Made by a program: the position numbers and the translations under genes. DNA of 55,223 bases from Marinobacter segnicrescens (GTDB taxonomy: Bacteria > Pseudomonadota > Gammaproteobacteria > Pseudomonadales > Oleiphilaceae), in contig NZ_FOHZ01000019.1 of assembly GCF_900111555.1 (NCBI RefSeq), positions 1 through 55,223 on the forward strand. Reading direction: 5' to 3'. How positions within the stretch are numbered: position 1 is the first letter of the stretch; every line of letters starts with the position of its first letter. The notes beneath the pieces were generated by a model. That model saw only the letters and a program-made list of their open reading frames with translations. It made no database searches and was not told the DNA's origin. Positions 1 through 8,906 of the stretch are shown here, one piece after another.

Positions 1-95
1 GCGGTGAGTCGATTGGCTTTGTTGTTTTGGCGAACTCAAAACTAACCGGTTTTACCGCCGTCTCCTACTTTTTCACGGTTATCTGCGAAGAACCA

Positions 96-129
96 TAAAA
101 AAGCCCCGGCGTCCTGGGGGAGCCGGGGC
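96..129 (-). terminator. Rho-independent terminator after fasciclin gene
   Basis: Arms GCCCCGGC (103-110) and GCCGGGGC (122-129) form a GC-rich hairpin. Read on the minus strand it is followed by a run of T (the A-run at about 97-102) and lies about 50 bp past the stop of the fasciclin gene. Bases 1-95 contain no gene that I can support. Confidence 0.8.
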
Positions 130-178
130 AAGCCGAACATTCAGTAGGCAGTTCGGCAACCACTTCCAACCTTACCGA

Positions 179-709
179 TCAGGGCAGCAGCACACCGTCG
201 ATCACGTGTACCACGCCGTTGCTGGCTTCAATGTCAGTGGCAGTAACCGTGGCTTTGTTGCCCTGGGCGTCTTCCAGGGTCACAGCGCCAGATTCGGTGC
301 GGGCAATGACGTCACCGTTCATGGTTTCGATGGTGTACATGGTCTCACCGGTCTCGATCAGGCCCAGCAGCTTCTGGGAAGAGACCTTACCTTCCACGAC
401 GTGGTTGGTGAGAATGCCCTGCAGCTGCTCCAGGTTCTCTGGCTTCAGCAGTGACTCGACGGTGCCTTCGGGCAGTGCGGCAAAGGCGTCGTCGGTGGGT
501 GCAAAGACGGTAAAGGGACCCTTGCCGGCAAGGGTTTCAGCCAAGCCAGCTTCAACCACGGCGGTTTCCAGTGTGGTGTGGTTTTCAGAGTTCACCACGA
601 TGTCGGTGATGGTCGGCTTGTCTTTCATGTCGCCATGATGGTCAGCCTGGGCTGACGCCATCAGTCCAAAAGAGGCAACCAATGCAATCGCGAACTTGGG
701 CAGATTCAT
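179..709 (-). CDS. Secreted fasciclin (FAS1) domain protein
   Basis: The product is 176 residues. A signal peptide covers about residues 1-22 (ends ASAQA, then DHH), followed by one FAS1 domain over about residues 32-176. Both FAS1 hallmarks are visible: the H1 box with FTVFAPTDDAF and the C-terminal H2 box with GVVHVIDGVLLP. Bacterial FAS1 proteins are secreted or periplasmic and are linked to adhesion or surface interactions; the ligand here is unknown. I placed the start at 709 rather than the upstream ATG at 775 because AGGAG at 716-720 is correctly spaced and the signal peptide begins there. The gene appears monocistronic, with a terminator downstream. Confidence 0.88.
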   Translation of the reverse strand: MNLPKFAIALVASFGLMASAQADHHGDMKDKPTITDIVVNSENHTTLETAVVEAGLAETLAGKGPFTVFAPTDDAFAALPEGTVESLLKPENLEQLQGILTNHVVEGKVSSQKLLGLIETGETMYTIETMNGDVIARTESGAVTLEDAQGNKATVTATDIEASNGVVHVIDGVLLP

Positions 710-843
710 ATCTGACTCCTCCTGGGGCAACCGGTTATCGGAGCCCATGTGTGGTGTGTTCAGTAGTGTTTGCATCGATGCTGTGGTGGTTTACGGCGGG
801 CTGGCTGGACTGGATTGTTGCGATTGCGAATATTTAATGAATC

Positions 844-867
844 CCCGGTTTGCGGGCGCAAACCGGG
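844..867 (-). terminator. Hairpin after TM2 gene
   Basis: CCCGGTTTGC (844-853) and GCAAACCGGG (858-867) make a perfect 10-bp stem with a 4-nt loop, about 20 bp beyond the stop of the TM2 gene. On the minus strand an AT-rich stretch rather than a clean T-run follows, so termination is probable but not certain. Confidence 0.55.
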
Positions 868-885
868 AACTGGCAAAAACCCGGT

Positions 886-1293
886 TTACAGACGTTCGCT
901 GTTCTTCAGGGTAATCTGTTCATTAAGGGTCCAGAAATCGTACAACACCCCGATAAAGAACAACCCGCCGGTAAACAGATAGATAATCCCGGTAATCCAC
1001 TTGCCCATGTACATCCGGTGGATGCCGAACACACCGAGGAAGGTCAGCAGGATCCAGCTGATGTTGTAGCTGACCGGTCCCTGCTGGTAACGCAGATCAG
1101 CCTCCCGATCCATGCCGGGTATCAGGACCAGGTCAATGATCCAGCCGATAAACAGCAGCCCCAGGGTAAAAAACCAGATGGTGCCGGTGACGGGTTTGCC
1201 ATAGTAGAAACGGTGGGCACCCAGGAATCCGAAGATCCAGAGCAGGTAGCCCATAACCACGCTGTGGGTGTTGTTGTTCCGCTGAATTTCCAT
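886..1293 (-). CDS. TM2-domain membrane protein with an internal duplication
   Basis: The product is 135 residues with two successive TM2-like units. Each has a hydrophobic helix, a GxHRxYxGK turn (GAHRFYYGK, then GIHRMYMGK), a second helix and an acidic ID/YD end. TM2 proteins are small inner-membrane proteins of mostly unknown function; most carry one unit, so this looks like a tandem duplication. The start at 1293 is chosen because AAGGAGA lies at about 1298-1304; an in-frame ATG 45 bp upstream lacks a ribosome site. The gene is divergent from ydbH. Function is not assigned. Confidence 0.75.
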   Translation of the reverse strand: MEIQRNNNTHSVVMGYLLWIFGFLGAHRFYYGKPVTGTIWFFTLGLLFIGWIIDLVLIPGMDREADLRYQQGPVSYNISWILLTFLGVFGIHRMYMGKWITGIIYLFTGGLFFIGVLYDFWTLNEQITLKNSERL

Positions 1294-1385
1294 CGGGTCT
1301 CCTTGATCCGTTAAGGGTTGGCCTTCAGCACCCATCATAAAGCATTTTCCAGAATCTGCCGCTGACGCTATGCTTTTGTCATTCC

Positions 1386-3602
1386 ATGAATTTTTGCAGG
1401 GAGGCCGTGTTGCTCATCCGTCGATGCCTGAAGGTATTGCTCTGGGGCCTGTTGCTGCTGGTTGTGCTCTTGGCAGGCACCTGGTGGCTGGCCAGAATGC
1501 AGTTGGAGGCCCTGGGCGTAGAGCAGCTCGAGGTGTCCGGTGTGGAGATGGGCTGGAACCGCCTGGCCTTTGATGCGGTCAGCTTGACCTGGACCGGGAA
1601 GGGAAGTTCGGTGGTTCTCGAGACCCTCGGGCCGGCCATCACCATGGACTGGGCTGACTGGCAGCTGGACCGGCTGGTGGCCCGCTCTGCCCGAATCCAG
1701 CAGTTGACAGCGGCAGGCCCGGAAGCATCAAACCCTGCCCCGGGTGCTGAAGCATTGCGGCTGACGCTGCCGGACTCTGTACCGTTCTGGCTACCCCGCC
1801 ATTTGTCGGTGAATAACCTTGAGGCGAACTTCCCCTGTCAGGGCGGTCAGTGCCGGTTCAGTGGCGCGCTTCTTTTTGACCGGAACGACGACTCCGCCAC
1901 GGCCCAGGTGGATGCCACCCTGGCGCGGGGTGACCAGACCCTGACGATAGCGGGAGACGTTCAGCTGGGCACGGGTACCGACACCGTGCCTGGCGGTGAC
2001 CTGGCTATCGGTGGCCTTTTTCCCTGGCTGTCGCCGCTGGTTAGCGCACAGTGGCACCCGCTGCTTCCTCACTCGGCGACACTGCGGTTCACCCCGTTGG
2101 CAGGCTCTGCGGCGGAGGGAGACTGGCCTGTGGCGGTAACACTGACCACTGAAGGCGGGGCTGTACCGGGGTTCGAGGGCGACCTGGTGCTGCACACCGG
2201 GGACAACTGGCGCCTGGATGTTTCAGGGGGCCGGCTCACTGCGGCACTGAAGCAGTGGCAACAGGCAGGCTGGGTGCTGGATGATGTGCGGCTCGATATG
2301 CCCCTCAGTGGGCAGCTGTCGCCTGACAGTAGCCGTGTCACGCTCGGGCCCGGGGCTGTCGTTCAGGTGCGACACCTGGACCCGTTATCCGCCGCCGAGC
2401 TGATGTGGCTGGATAAGCTGGCCCTGTCAGGAGCAGGGCTGGTATTGGTTTATCGCAATGGTGATCTGCAGGTGGAAGGCCCGGTTCAGCTCAGCATCGG
2501 TGAGGTTCGGCACAACGCCCTTGTTACCCAGGGCTGGCAGCTGGCGGCAGACCTGATGTGGGCCGGCGCGCTGACCGTTGACGGCACGCTGGTCAATGAT
2601 GTCGGGGCAAGACTGCCACTGCGGGTTCGATACCATCCCGCCCAGGGCGTGCAGGGCACTGGCACCATGACACTGGATGCAGGCAACCAGGCCAACCAAC
2701 TGGCTGAAACGTTGAGGGCCTGGCCCGGGTCACTGATCATTGAGGAAGGCGAGGCGCGACTTGTCGGTGAGCTGACCTGGCACCCCGAAAGTCCACTCAC
2801 GGCGGATGCCACCCTGACGTTCGCCGGGGCCTCGGGCCTGTATGAGGAGATGGCCTGGCAGACACTTTCGGGGCAGGTTCAGGCGAGCCTGGCGAATGAT
2901 CGGTTAACCATCGGCACATCGGATCTTGGGCTCGCTGAGCTAAACCCGGGCATGCCCATAGGCCCTGTCAGGCTGGCTGGTACCTATGGGGCTGCACTTG
3001 CGCAGCCCATGGCTGGCGAATTGGTGCTGGAGGGTGCCCAGGCCGGGTTTGCAGGCGGTACCCTGAGTGTTGCACCGCACACCTGGCAGCTGGACAGAGT
3101 GCCGATCAGGGTGCCTGTCACGGTGCAGGGACTGCAGTTATCCCGTTTGATGAACCTTTATCCCACTGAGGGCCTTGCCGGCGAGGGCACCCTGAAAGGT
3201 GAGCTGCCATTAATGATCAGCGACCGGGGTGTACGCATTGAGGGCGGACACCTGTCGGCACTGCCCCCCGGGGGTCGGCTACAGTTGCCAGCGGACAAGC
3301 TGCAGGCCATGGCGGCCACCAACGAAGCCATGGCCCTGGTCACCCGTGCCATGGAAGACTTTCACTATGAACTGCTTGAAAGCGGGATCAGCTACTCCGA
3401 AGACGGCACCCTGGTACTGGACCTGCAACTTCGTGGTAGCAGCCCCGGGGTGGACAGCGACCGCCCGGTGGTGCTCAATATCAATCTTGAGGAAGATATA
3501 CCGGCATTGCTGACCAGCCTGCAGCTGAGCGGCCGGGTTAATGAGGCGGTCACCGAAAGGGTCCGCGAACGTTTGCAGCAGGACGGTGTCGATACCCAAT
3601 AG
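1386..3602 (+). CDS. ydbH: YdbH-family AsmA-like intermembrane lipid transport protein
   Basis: About 738 residues with one N-terminal membrane anchor (hydrophobic stretch near residues 17-33) and a long repetitive beta-rich periplasmic region ending in a conserved YdbH-type C-terminus. In Enterobacteria YdbH, with TamB and YhdP, is thought to bridge inner and outer membranes for phospholipid delivery, partnered by the lipoprotein YnbE. The order here, YdbH then a YnbE-like lipoprotein then a YdbL-like protein, is the classic operon and is the main support for the name. Start: ATG at 1386 has no visible ribosome site, whereas AGGGAGG at about 1397-1403 could serve GTG 1407 or TTG 1410, giving a protein about 8 residues shorter. 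Confidence 0.8.
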   Translation: MNFCREAVLLIRRCLKVLLWGLLLLVVLLAGTWWLARMQLEALGVEQLEVSGVEMGWNRLAFDAVSLTWTGKGSSVVLETLGPAITMDWADWQLDRLVARSARIQQLTAAGPEASNPAPGAEALRLTLPDSVPFWLPRHLSVNNLEANFPCQGGQCRFSGALLFDRNDDSATAQVDATLARGDQTLTIAGDVQLGTGTDTVPGGDLAIGGLFPWLSPLVSAQWHPLLPHSATLRFTPLAGSAAEGDWPVAVTLTTEGGAVPGFEGDLVLHTGDNWRLDVSGGRLTAALKQWQQAGWVLDDVRLDMPLSGQLSPDSSRVTLGPGAVVQVRHLDPLSAAELMWLDKLALSGAGLVLVYRNGDLQVEGPVQLSIGEVRHNALVTQGWQLAADLMWAGALTVDGTLVNDVGARLPLRVRYHPAQGVQGTGTMTLDAGNQANQLAETLRAWPGSLIIEEGEARLVGELTWHPESPLTADATLTFAGASGLYEEMAWQTLSGQVQASLANDRLTIGTSDLGLAELNPGMPIGPVRLAGTYGAALAQPMAGELVLEGAQAGFAGGTLSVAPHTWQLDRVPIRVPVTVQGLQLSRLMNLYPTEGLAGEGTLKGELPLMISDRGVRIEGGHLSALPPGGRLQLPADKLQAMAATNEAMALVTRAMEDFHYELLESGISYSEDGTLVLDLQLRGSSPGVDSDRPVVLNINLEEDIPALLTSLQLSGRVNEAVTERVRERLQQDGVDTQ

Positions 3603-3648
3603 TCAGGTCTTCGCCACGGGGCGAGGCCGGAACAGGCAAGGAGAGACC

Positions 3649-3849
3649 ATGAAGGCAAGTACCCGAGCGGGAGCGGCAGTGGCCGCAATGTTGCTGGGCA
3701 GTCTGTTGGCCGCCTGCACCCCTACCGTGCAGATGGCGGCGCCCAAGGAGCCGATTACAGTCAACCTGAACGTTAAGATCCAGCATGAGATCTACGTAAA
3801 AGTAGACCGGGAAGTGGATGAACTCTTTACCGACCAGGGCCTGTTCTGA
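3649..3849 (+). CDS. ynbE: YnbE-family lipoprotein
   Basis: The product is 66 residues. A lipoprotein signal ends in LLAAC with the lipidated Cys at about residue 23, followed by a short mature segment containing VNLNVKIQHEIYVKVD, typical of YnbE. YnbE is an outer-membrane lipoprotein whose beta-strand end is thought to stack on YdbH to complete the lipid bridge. The start at 3649 follows AAGGAGAG; the gene lies 46 bp after ydbH and 29 bp before the ydbL-like gene, consistent with one operon. Confidence 0.85.
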   Translation: MKASTRAGAAVAAMLLGSLLAACTPTVQMAAPKEPITVNLNVKIQHEIYVKVDREVDELFTDQGLF

Positions 3850-3878
3850 GCCCGGTCAACATGGTTTCAAGGAGCTGC

Positions 3879-4226
3879 ATGATGACACTGTTCAAATACG
3901 CTACCGCCATACTGATGGCCATGATGCTGGCACTGCCGGCGGCTGCCCTGTCCCTTGATGAAGCCAAGGGCCGCCTCGAAAGCGCCAAGAGCTCGGGGCA
4001 GGTGGGTGAGATGCCGACAGGATACCTCGGTGTGGTGTCCGGAGGTGGTGAGGCCGAAGCCATCGTTGAGGCGATTAACGAAGCCCGGCGCGCCGAATAT
4101 GCCCGAATTGCTGAAAAGCATGATATTCCTGTCAGCCAGGTAGAGGCCGTGGCCGGTAAGAAAGCCCTGGAGAAGACGCCTTCAGGTCAGTATATCCAGG
4201 TGAACGGTCGCTGGGTGCGCAAATAG
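3879..4226 (+). CDS. ydbL: YdbL-family (DUF1318) periplasmic protein
   Basis: About 115 residues: a signal peptide (helix rich in Leu/Met/Ala ending at about residue 24), then a short alpha-helical domain with EAKGRLESAKSSGQVGE and a C-terminal YIQVNGRWVRK, as in DUF1318/YdbL proteins. YdbL is proposed to assist or regulate YdbH-YnbE. AAGGAG at 3869-3874 serves ATG 3879 or the adjacent ATG 3882, which suits the 7-nt spacing better. An upstream in-frame ATG at 3861 precedes the ribosome site and is unlikely. Confidence 0.83.
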   Translation: MMTLFKYATAILMAMMLALPAAALSLDEAKGRLESAKSSGQVGEMPTGYLGVVSGGGEAEAIVEAINEARRAEYARIAEKHDIPVSQVEAVAGKKALEKTPSGQYIQVNGRWVRK

Positions 4227-4365
4227 CAGGCTGTTTGTCGGGAGCGGCGTGTGGACGCAAGACCACCCGGCGCCCCTCTGGTAATTATTCCTGTAGGCAG
4301 CTATCTTCACAGATGCAAGAGTCCACGGATAACTTTCCGTGGGCTTGCTGAACAGGAGCATCATA

Positions 4366-4896
4366 ATGAAAACAATAACCGACCAGCTGGCCAACTATGC
4401 CAGCTATCACCGCGACAAACGCAACATCATCACCCACTTCATCGGTATTCCGATGATTGTGGTGGCCATCGCCATCCTGCTGGCCCGCCCCGCCTTCGAA
4501 GTCGCCGGCGTTACCATGTCGCCAATCTGGTTTATCGCCCTGGCAAGCGTGCTTTATTACCTGGTTCTTGATCTTCGCTTTGGCGTTGTCATGGGTGTGC
4601 TCATGGCCCTGGCCGTCTGGGTTGGTATGCAGGTGGCTGCCCTGTCCACGACGGCCTGGCTGGCGTGGGGTATCGGGCTGTTTGTGGTGGGCTGGGTCGC
4701 GCAGTTTATCGGTCACTACTATGAGGGTCGCAAACCGGCTTTCGTGGACGATATCGTAGGACTGCTGATCGGGCCACTGTTCGTGGTGGCGGAGGCGGCC
4801 TTCGGGTTCGGACTCTGCAAATCCCTGCAACAGGAGATCGACCGCCGCGCAGGCCCGGTCCATAACGGCCACGGAGGAACGGCCGCCAGCCACTGA
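4366..4896 (+). CDS. DUF962/Mpo1-like membrane protein
   Basis: The product is 176 residues with about five membrane helices. The N-terminal motif YxxxHxxxxNxxxHxxGIP is clear (YASYHRDKRNIITHFIGIP, near residues 10-28) and a second His motif QFIGHYYEGRKPAF lies near residue 115. These His motifs define the DUF962/YGL010w family, whose yeast member Mpo1 is an iron-dependent 2-hydroxy fatty acid dioxygenase. Whether bacterial members perform alpha-oxidation is not established. The start at 4366 follows AGGAG; an upstream in-frame start at 4339 lacks a ribosome site. Confidence 0.82.
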   Translation: MKTITDQLANYASYHRDKRNIITHFIGIPMIVVAIAILLARPAFEVAGVTMSPIWFIALASVLYYLVLDLRFGVVMGVLMALAVWVGMQVAALSTTAWLAWGIGLFVVGWVAQFIGHYYEGRKPAFVDDIVGLLIGPLFVVAEAAFGFGLCKSLQQEIDRRAGPVHNGHGGTAASH

Positions 4897-5031
4897 GCGT
4901 CTGGTCCTGACCCGCTCCCGGAAGCACATAGTCTCTCCGGGACGGGAAACTCCAACGGTTGTACCGATATTCCACCGGCCGCCCGGTTTTCACCGTGCAG
5001 GCTGTTCTGAACCCTTTTACTGGAAGCGAAG

Positions 5032-6255
5032 ATGTCTCCGACGCCGGAACGCCCGAATCTGCTGATCATGGTGACCTGCGGGCTGCTCACCAGCCTGGTG
5101 GTTATTGCCTTTGCCCGTATGGCCTATGGGGTCATCCTGCCGCCCATGCGGGCAGATCTTGGTCTCAGTTACCAGCAGGCGGGGGTACTCGGCACTATTA
5201 CCGCCCTCGGTTATCTGCTGTTTGTACTGGCCGGGGGTGTGGCCGCCGCCCGTTTCGGAGCAAAGCCCACGATCGTGTTTGGCCTGGTCTCGGTGGCGCT
5301 GGGATTTGCCGGGCTGACCGTGGCGTCCCATTACTGGCTATTGCTGGGGCTGATGGCATTGCTGGGTTTCGGTACCGCTTTCAGCTTTGCGCCGATGGTG
5401 TCACTGCTGGCCACCTGGTACCCGGAAAAACGGGGGCTGGTGATTGGCCTGATGACCAGCGGCGTGGGTATGGGGATGTTGCTGGTGGGAGCGCTGGCTC
5501 CCCTGATGACCAACCTGTTCGGTGACAATGGCTGGCGCGTCAGCTGGGGAATCTTCGGTTGCGTGGCGGTTATTGTGGCGGTGCTGATTACCGTCTTCGC
5601 CAAGGACCCGCCGCGATTGGCCGCGAGCTCTGGAGAAACACCACCCTCGGATGACAAATGGCTGATCTACCGGAATCACCGGGTGATCACCGTGGCCACG
5701 GTATACGGCATTATTGGCGTCACCTACATCGTGCAGGCCATTTTCATGATCAGCTTCATGGTGGAAGAAGGCCATGCCGAGGCGACCGCTGGTGCCTTCA
5801 TGGCCATGATGGGGCTGATGTCCATTGCTGCGGGTCCCCTGTGGGGCTGGCTGTCGGACCACTGGGGACGTGGCAACGCACTGACCGCCTCGCTGGCGCT
5901 GGTGACCCTGGCCATGGGGCTGCCCCTGCTCGATCAGTCGCTGGTTACGTTTTTCCTGCACTTCCTGGTGATGGGGCTGTCGGTCAACGGCATGTTTGCC
6001 CTGATCCAGGCCAGCGCCACCGACCAGGTGGCGCCCAGGTACATTCCCATTGCCTTCAGCTTTGTCACGGTATTCTTCGCTTCCGGGCAGCTGGTGGGGC
6101 CGGCGGTGGCTGGCTGGCTGATCGAGTTTAGCGGGGGCTTCCGGGTGGCGTTTGGCTTTACCTTCGTGGTGTTGCTGGCAGGGGTCTACCTGACCCTGCG
6201 AATCCGGCGCTTCCCCGCCGAAGTTGCGGTAGGGGCACCGACCACAGGAGACTGA
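5032..6255 (+). CDS. MFS transporter (12 TM)
   Basis: The product is 407 residues with twelve predicted helices and the loop between helices 2 and 3 (AARFGAKPTIVFGL) of the major facilitator fold, repeated in degenerate form in the C-terminal half (LSDHWGRGNALTAS). It resembles the YbfB/oxalate-formate or monocarboxylate-like groups, but the substrate cannot be read from sequence. It stands alone between a DUF962 gene and a convergent diguanylate cyclase gene. Confidence 0.85.
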   Translation: MSPTPERPNLLIMVTCGLLTSLVVIAFARMAYGVILPPMRADLGLSYQQAGVLGTITALGYLLFVLAGGVAAARFGAKPTIVFGLVSVALGFAGLTVASHYWLLLGLMALLGFGTAFSFAPMVSLLATWYPEKRGLVIGLMTSGVGMGMLLVGALAPLMTNLFGDNGWRVSWGIFGCVAVIVAVLITVFAKDPPRLAASSGETPPSDDKWLIYRNHRVITVATVYGIIGVTYIVQAIFMISFMVEEGHAEATAGAFMAMMGLMSIAAGPLWGWLSDHWGRGNALTASLALVTLAMGLPLLDQSLVTFFLHFLVMGLSVNGMFALIQASATDQVAPRYIPIAFSFVTVFFASGQLVGPAVAGWLIEFSGGFRVAFGFTFVVLLAGVYLTLRIRRFPAEVAVGAPTTGD

Positions 6256-6273
6256 GCCTACAGCTCCTCCTGT

Positions 6274-7419
6274 TCAGGCGCTTTGTGGCTCGCTGGTCCA
6301 GGGTGCCCGGCAGGCAACCCGGTTGCGGCCAGCCTCCTTGGCTTCGTAAAGGGCCAGGTCCGCCTGGCGAATCAGGTCGTCGGGCGGTATCTCACGATAG
6401 CTACAGGCCACGCCCGCCGACAGGGTGACGGAAAGGAGGTTGTCGCCTACCGCCACCGGGGTCTTCTCGAACATGCGCCGGTAATCCTCGGCGCGGGCCT
6501 CTGCGGCTTCCAGCCCTGTGCCCGGTAGCACCACCAGGAATTCCTCCCCGCCAAAACGACAAACGATATCACTGGCCCGAGACAGCGCTGACAGTACGCT
6601 GGCCAGCTGGTTGATCACCAGGTCCCCTGCACTATGACCGTAGCGATCGTTCACCGATTTGAAGTGATCCAGGTCGATCAGCACCAGGCTCAGGGGGTCG
6701 CCCTGCCTCAGGCAGCGGGTCATTTCCCGGTGCAGGCTGTCCTCCAGGTAGCGACGGTTGTACAGACCTGTCAGCGGATCACGGTTGGCCTGTTCCCGTA
6801 ACTGTTCCTGCAGCTGCCGGTTTTCCTCGATTTGCTGTTTGAGCTCCTGCTCGGTCTGGCGCTGTCGTTCACGGGCGCCATGAAGGGAGTGGTTACGGCT
6901 GAACGACACATGGCCCACCATCAACAAATACATGGAAATGGAGCTGATAGCCAACACTGTGGTGAGCCAGTGGGTCCCGGGCTGCCACCAGAAACCGACA
7001 AACAGCCCGCCGGCCACAATCCCCCCGGCCAGTCCAGCCATGGCCTGTACCATGCCGGGCAATCCCCGGAATACGGTCAGGTTCATGGTAATGCTGATGG
7101 CCAGAATGAAGGTGATCCATACCGGGAAGCCAAGGCCAGCGATCCACAGGCCGAAAATGATCGAGTCGATCACCAGGTTGTTGAATTCCGAATGCATGGA
7201 ATCGGCTGATCGCCGGGCCCGGAGATAGGCCAGTTGGGGCCATACCAGAAAGCTGACCGCCAGGGTCGGATAGAGCCAGGGAGAGAGACCTTGCAGCCAG
7301 ACATGGCTGGCGAGGGTCAGGAAAGCCGCCACAAAGGACAGGCTGCGGTTGCGCCGGTTCATGTTAACAACCCAGTGGGGCTGGGGGCTGGGAGTATGAC
7401 GGGTGACGGACATGAGCAA
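6274..7419 (-). CDS. Membrane diguanylate cyclase, MASE2-like plus GGDEF
   Basis: The product is 381 residues: an N-terminal MASE2-like membrane domain (about residues 25-175, several helices), a coiled-coil linker rich in Gln/Glu (about 182-212), and a GGDEF domain (about 213-372). The active-site loop is GGEEF at 290-294, a functional variant. RASD at 281-284, five residues upstream, is the RxxD inhibitory site, so the enzyme is probably active and c-di-GMP feedback-inhibited. It would make c-di-GMP at the inner membrane in response to an unknown cue. Alternative start: ATG two codons in. Confidence 0.88.
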   Translation of the reverse strand: MLMSVTRHTPSPQPHWVVNMNRRNRSLSFVAAFLTLASHVWLQGLSPWLYPTLAVSFLVWPQLAYLRARRSADSMHSEFNNLVIDSIIFGLWIAGLGFPVWITFILAISITMNLTVFRGLPGMVQAMAGLAGGIVAGGLFVGFWWQPGTHWLTTVLAISSISMYLLMVGHVSFSRNHSLHGARERQRQTEQELKQQIEENRQLQEQLREQANRDPLTGLYNRRYLEDSLHREMTRCLRQGDPLSLVLIDLDHFKSVNDRYGHSAGDLVINQLASVLSALSRASDIVCRFGGEEFLVVLPGTGLEAAEARAEDYRRMFEKTPVAVGDNLLSVTLSAGVACSYREIPPDDLIRQADLALYEAKEAGRNRVACRAPWTSEPQSA

Positions 7420-7474
7420 TACGGCCTGCTTCCACTACAATCCGGATATGAAATACCGCATTCCCGCGGTTCAA

Positions 7475-7493
7475 GTGTCCCAGTATAGGACAC
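7475..7493. promoter_or_regulatory. Inverted repeat between GGDEF and ECF42 genes
   Basis: GTGTCC (7475-7480) and GGACAC (7488-7493) form a perfect 6-bp inverted repeat around a 7-bp AT-rich centre, in the divergent intergenic region. It could be an operator for either gene. No regulator can be named. Confidence 0.35.
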
Positions 7494-7577
7494 GTCTGCT
7501 GAATTTGTGCGCAATTTTTCAGGATAATCTGTGGGTAAACTACGTGATTTCTGTTTCCCCGGAGAAGGAGCTCAAAG

Positions 7578-8792
7578 GTGGATCTGGAGCAGCTTTATCA
7601 GCAACATTCGCGGCAGGTTCTGGCAACACTTATACGCCTGACCGGCGAGTTTGAACTGGCCGAGGAATGCCTTCAGGAGGCTTTCGCCGCGGCCCTTGCC
7701 CAGTGGCCTTCCGAAGGCACGCCCGGAAACCCGGTTGCCTGGCTGGTTCGTACCGGACACCACAAGGCCATTGATCACATCCGACGGCAACAGACCGCCC
7801 GGCGCCACAGTGAACTACTGACCCCAGAGGTAGAGGGGCCGTCCGACCAGGGGACCGCGATCTATCAGGATGACCTCCTGCGCCTGATCTTCACCTGCTG
7901 CCACCCGGCCCTGGGGCGCGAGGCCCAGCTGGCACTGACCCTGAGGGAAGTGTGTGGACTGACCACCGAACAGGTCGCCCGTGCGTTGCTGCAGAAACCC
8001 GCCACCCTCGCCCAGCGCATTGTCAGGGCCAAGCGCAAGGTCCGCGAAGCGAGGATACCCTACGAAGTGCCGGACCAGCGGGAATTGCCGACCCGTTTGC
8101 CACCGGTGTTGCAGGTGATCTATCTGATGTTCAACGAAGGTTACAGTGCTACTGAAGGTGCGAGGGTGGTGGATGTCAGCCTGGCAGCGGAAGCGATCCG
8201 GCTGGGAGCCATGATGTCCCGGCTGCTGCCACGGCCGGAGGTGTACGGGCTCCTGGCCCTGCTGTTGCTGCATGATGCCCGGTGGGCGGCGCGGGAAGAC
8301 GGCGAGGGCAACCTGGTGACACTCGAGGAGCAGGATCGTTCGCTCTGGGACCAGGGTCAGATCGAACAGGGGCGCCACTGGCTGATGCAGGCGCTGGCTC
8401 ACCCGGATCCGGGTCCCTATACGCTCCAGGCCGCCATCGCCGCGTCCCATGCCGATGCGAAGGACCCTGCCTCCACCGATTGGGCTGAAATTGCCGCACT
8501 GTACGGCTTGCTTTACCAGAAGTGGCCAACACCGGTGGTGGCCCTCAACCGGGCGGTGGCCATCGCCATGCGGGATGGCCCGGCGCACGGGCTGGCGTTG
8601 CTGGACCAGCTTGCTGCCGACAAGGTCCTGCAGAGCTATCACCTGTTCCACGCCGCCCGCGCCGACCTTTACCGACGTTGTGGTGACCGGGACCGGGCCC
8701 GACTGGCTTATCAGCAAGCCCTGACCCTGGTCCGGCAGGAGCCGGAGCGCCGTTTCCTGCAGCGACGCCTGGAGGAACTGTCGTCCTCCTGA
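7578..8792 (+). CDS. ECF42-type RNA polymerase sigma factor with C-terminal extension
   Basis: The product is 404 residues, about twice a normal ECF sigma factor. Sigma region 2 spans about residues 1-75 (LYQQHSRQVLATLIRL, then the DHIRRQQ end), region 4 about 100-165 (LREVCGLTTEQVARALL), then a DUF6596/TPR-like extension beginning with YLMFNEGYSAT. This architecture is the ECF42 group, which lacks an anti-sigma factor and is usually encoded beside YCII/DGPF genes, as here; the extension is needed for activity in studied members. The start is GTG at 7578 behind GGAGAAGGAG. It probably drives the promoter at 8809. Confidence 0.88.
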   Translation: MDLEQLYQQHSRQVLATLIRLTGEFELAEECLQEAFAAALAQWPSEGTPGNPVAWLVRTGHHKAIDHIRRQQTARRHSELLTPEVEGPSDQGTAIYQDDLLRLIFTCCHPALGREAQLALTLREVCGLTTEQVARALLQKPATLAQRIVRAKRKVREARIPYEVPDQRELPTRLPPVLQVIYLMFNEGYSATEGARVVDVSLAAEAIRLGAMMSRLLPRPEVYGLLALLLLHDARWAAREDGEGNLVTLEEQDRSLWDQGQIEQGRHWLMQALAHPDPGPYTLQAAIAASHADAKDPASTDWAEIAALYGLLYQKWPTPVVALNRAVAIAMRDGPAHGLALLDQLAADKVLQSYHLFHAARADLYRRCGDRDRARLAYQQALTLVRQEPERRFLQRRLEELSSS

Positions 8793-8808
8793 AAAAAATC
8801 ATCTGCCG

Positions 8809-8835
8809 TGTCGAAATCCGGTGTTGTGGTTCGAC
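8809..8835 (+). promoter_or_regulatory. Candidate ECF42-dependent promoter
   Basis: TGTCGA (8809-8814), 17 bp, then CGAC (8832-8835), placed between the sigma gene and the DGPF genes. As I recall, ECF42 target promoters carry TGTCGA at -35 and CGA/TC at -10, so this is close to an ideal match. It would make the YCII and DUF1428 genes the regulon of the adjacent sigma factor. Confidence 0.6.
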
Positions 8836-8906
8836 TGGAAGATAACCCGGGACTGTAACAGTGCCCGGTCTGTTTTCAGACGAACGACAAGCAAGGAGGA
8901 CAGGCG

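Noticed and set aside
1..178. Gene fragment at the left window edge
   Set aside because: No frame of meaningful length or motif; only a terminator for the fasciclin gene is supported.
7815..8717. 300-residue minus-strand frame inside the ECF42 sigma gene
   Set aside because: Shadow of a high-GC coding region; no domain seen.
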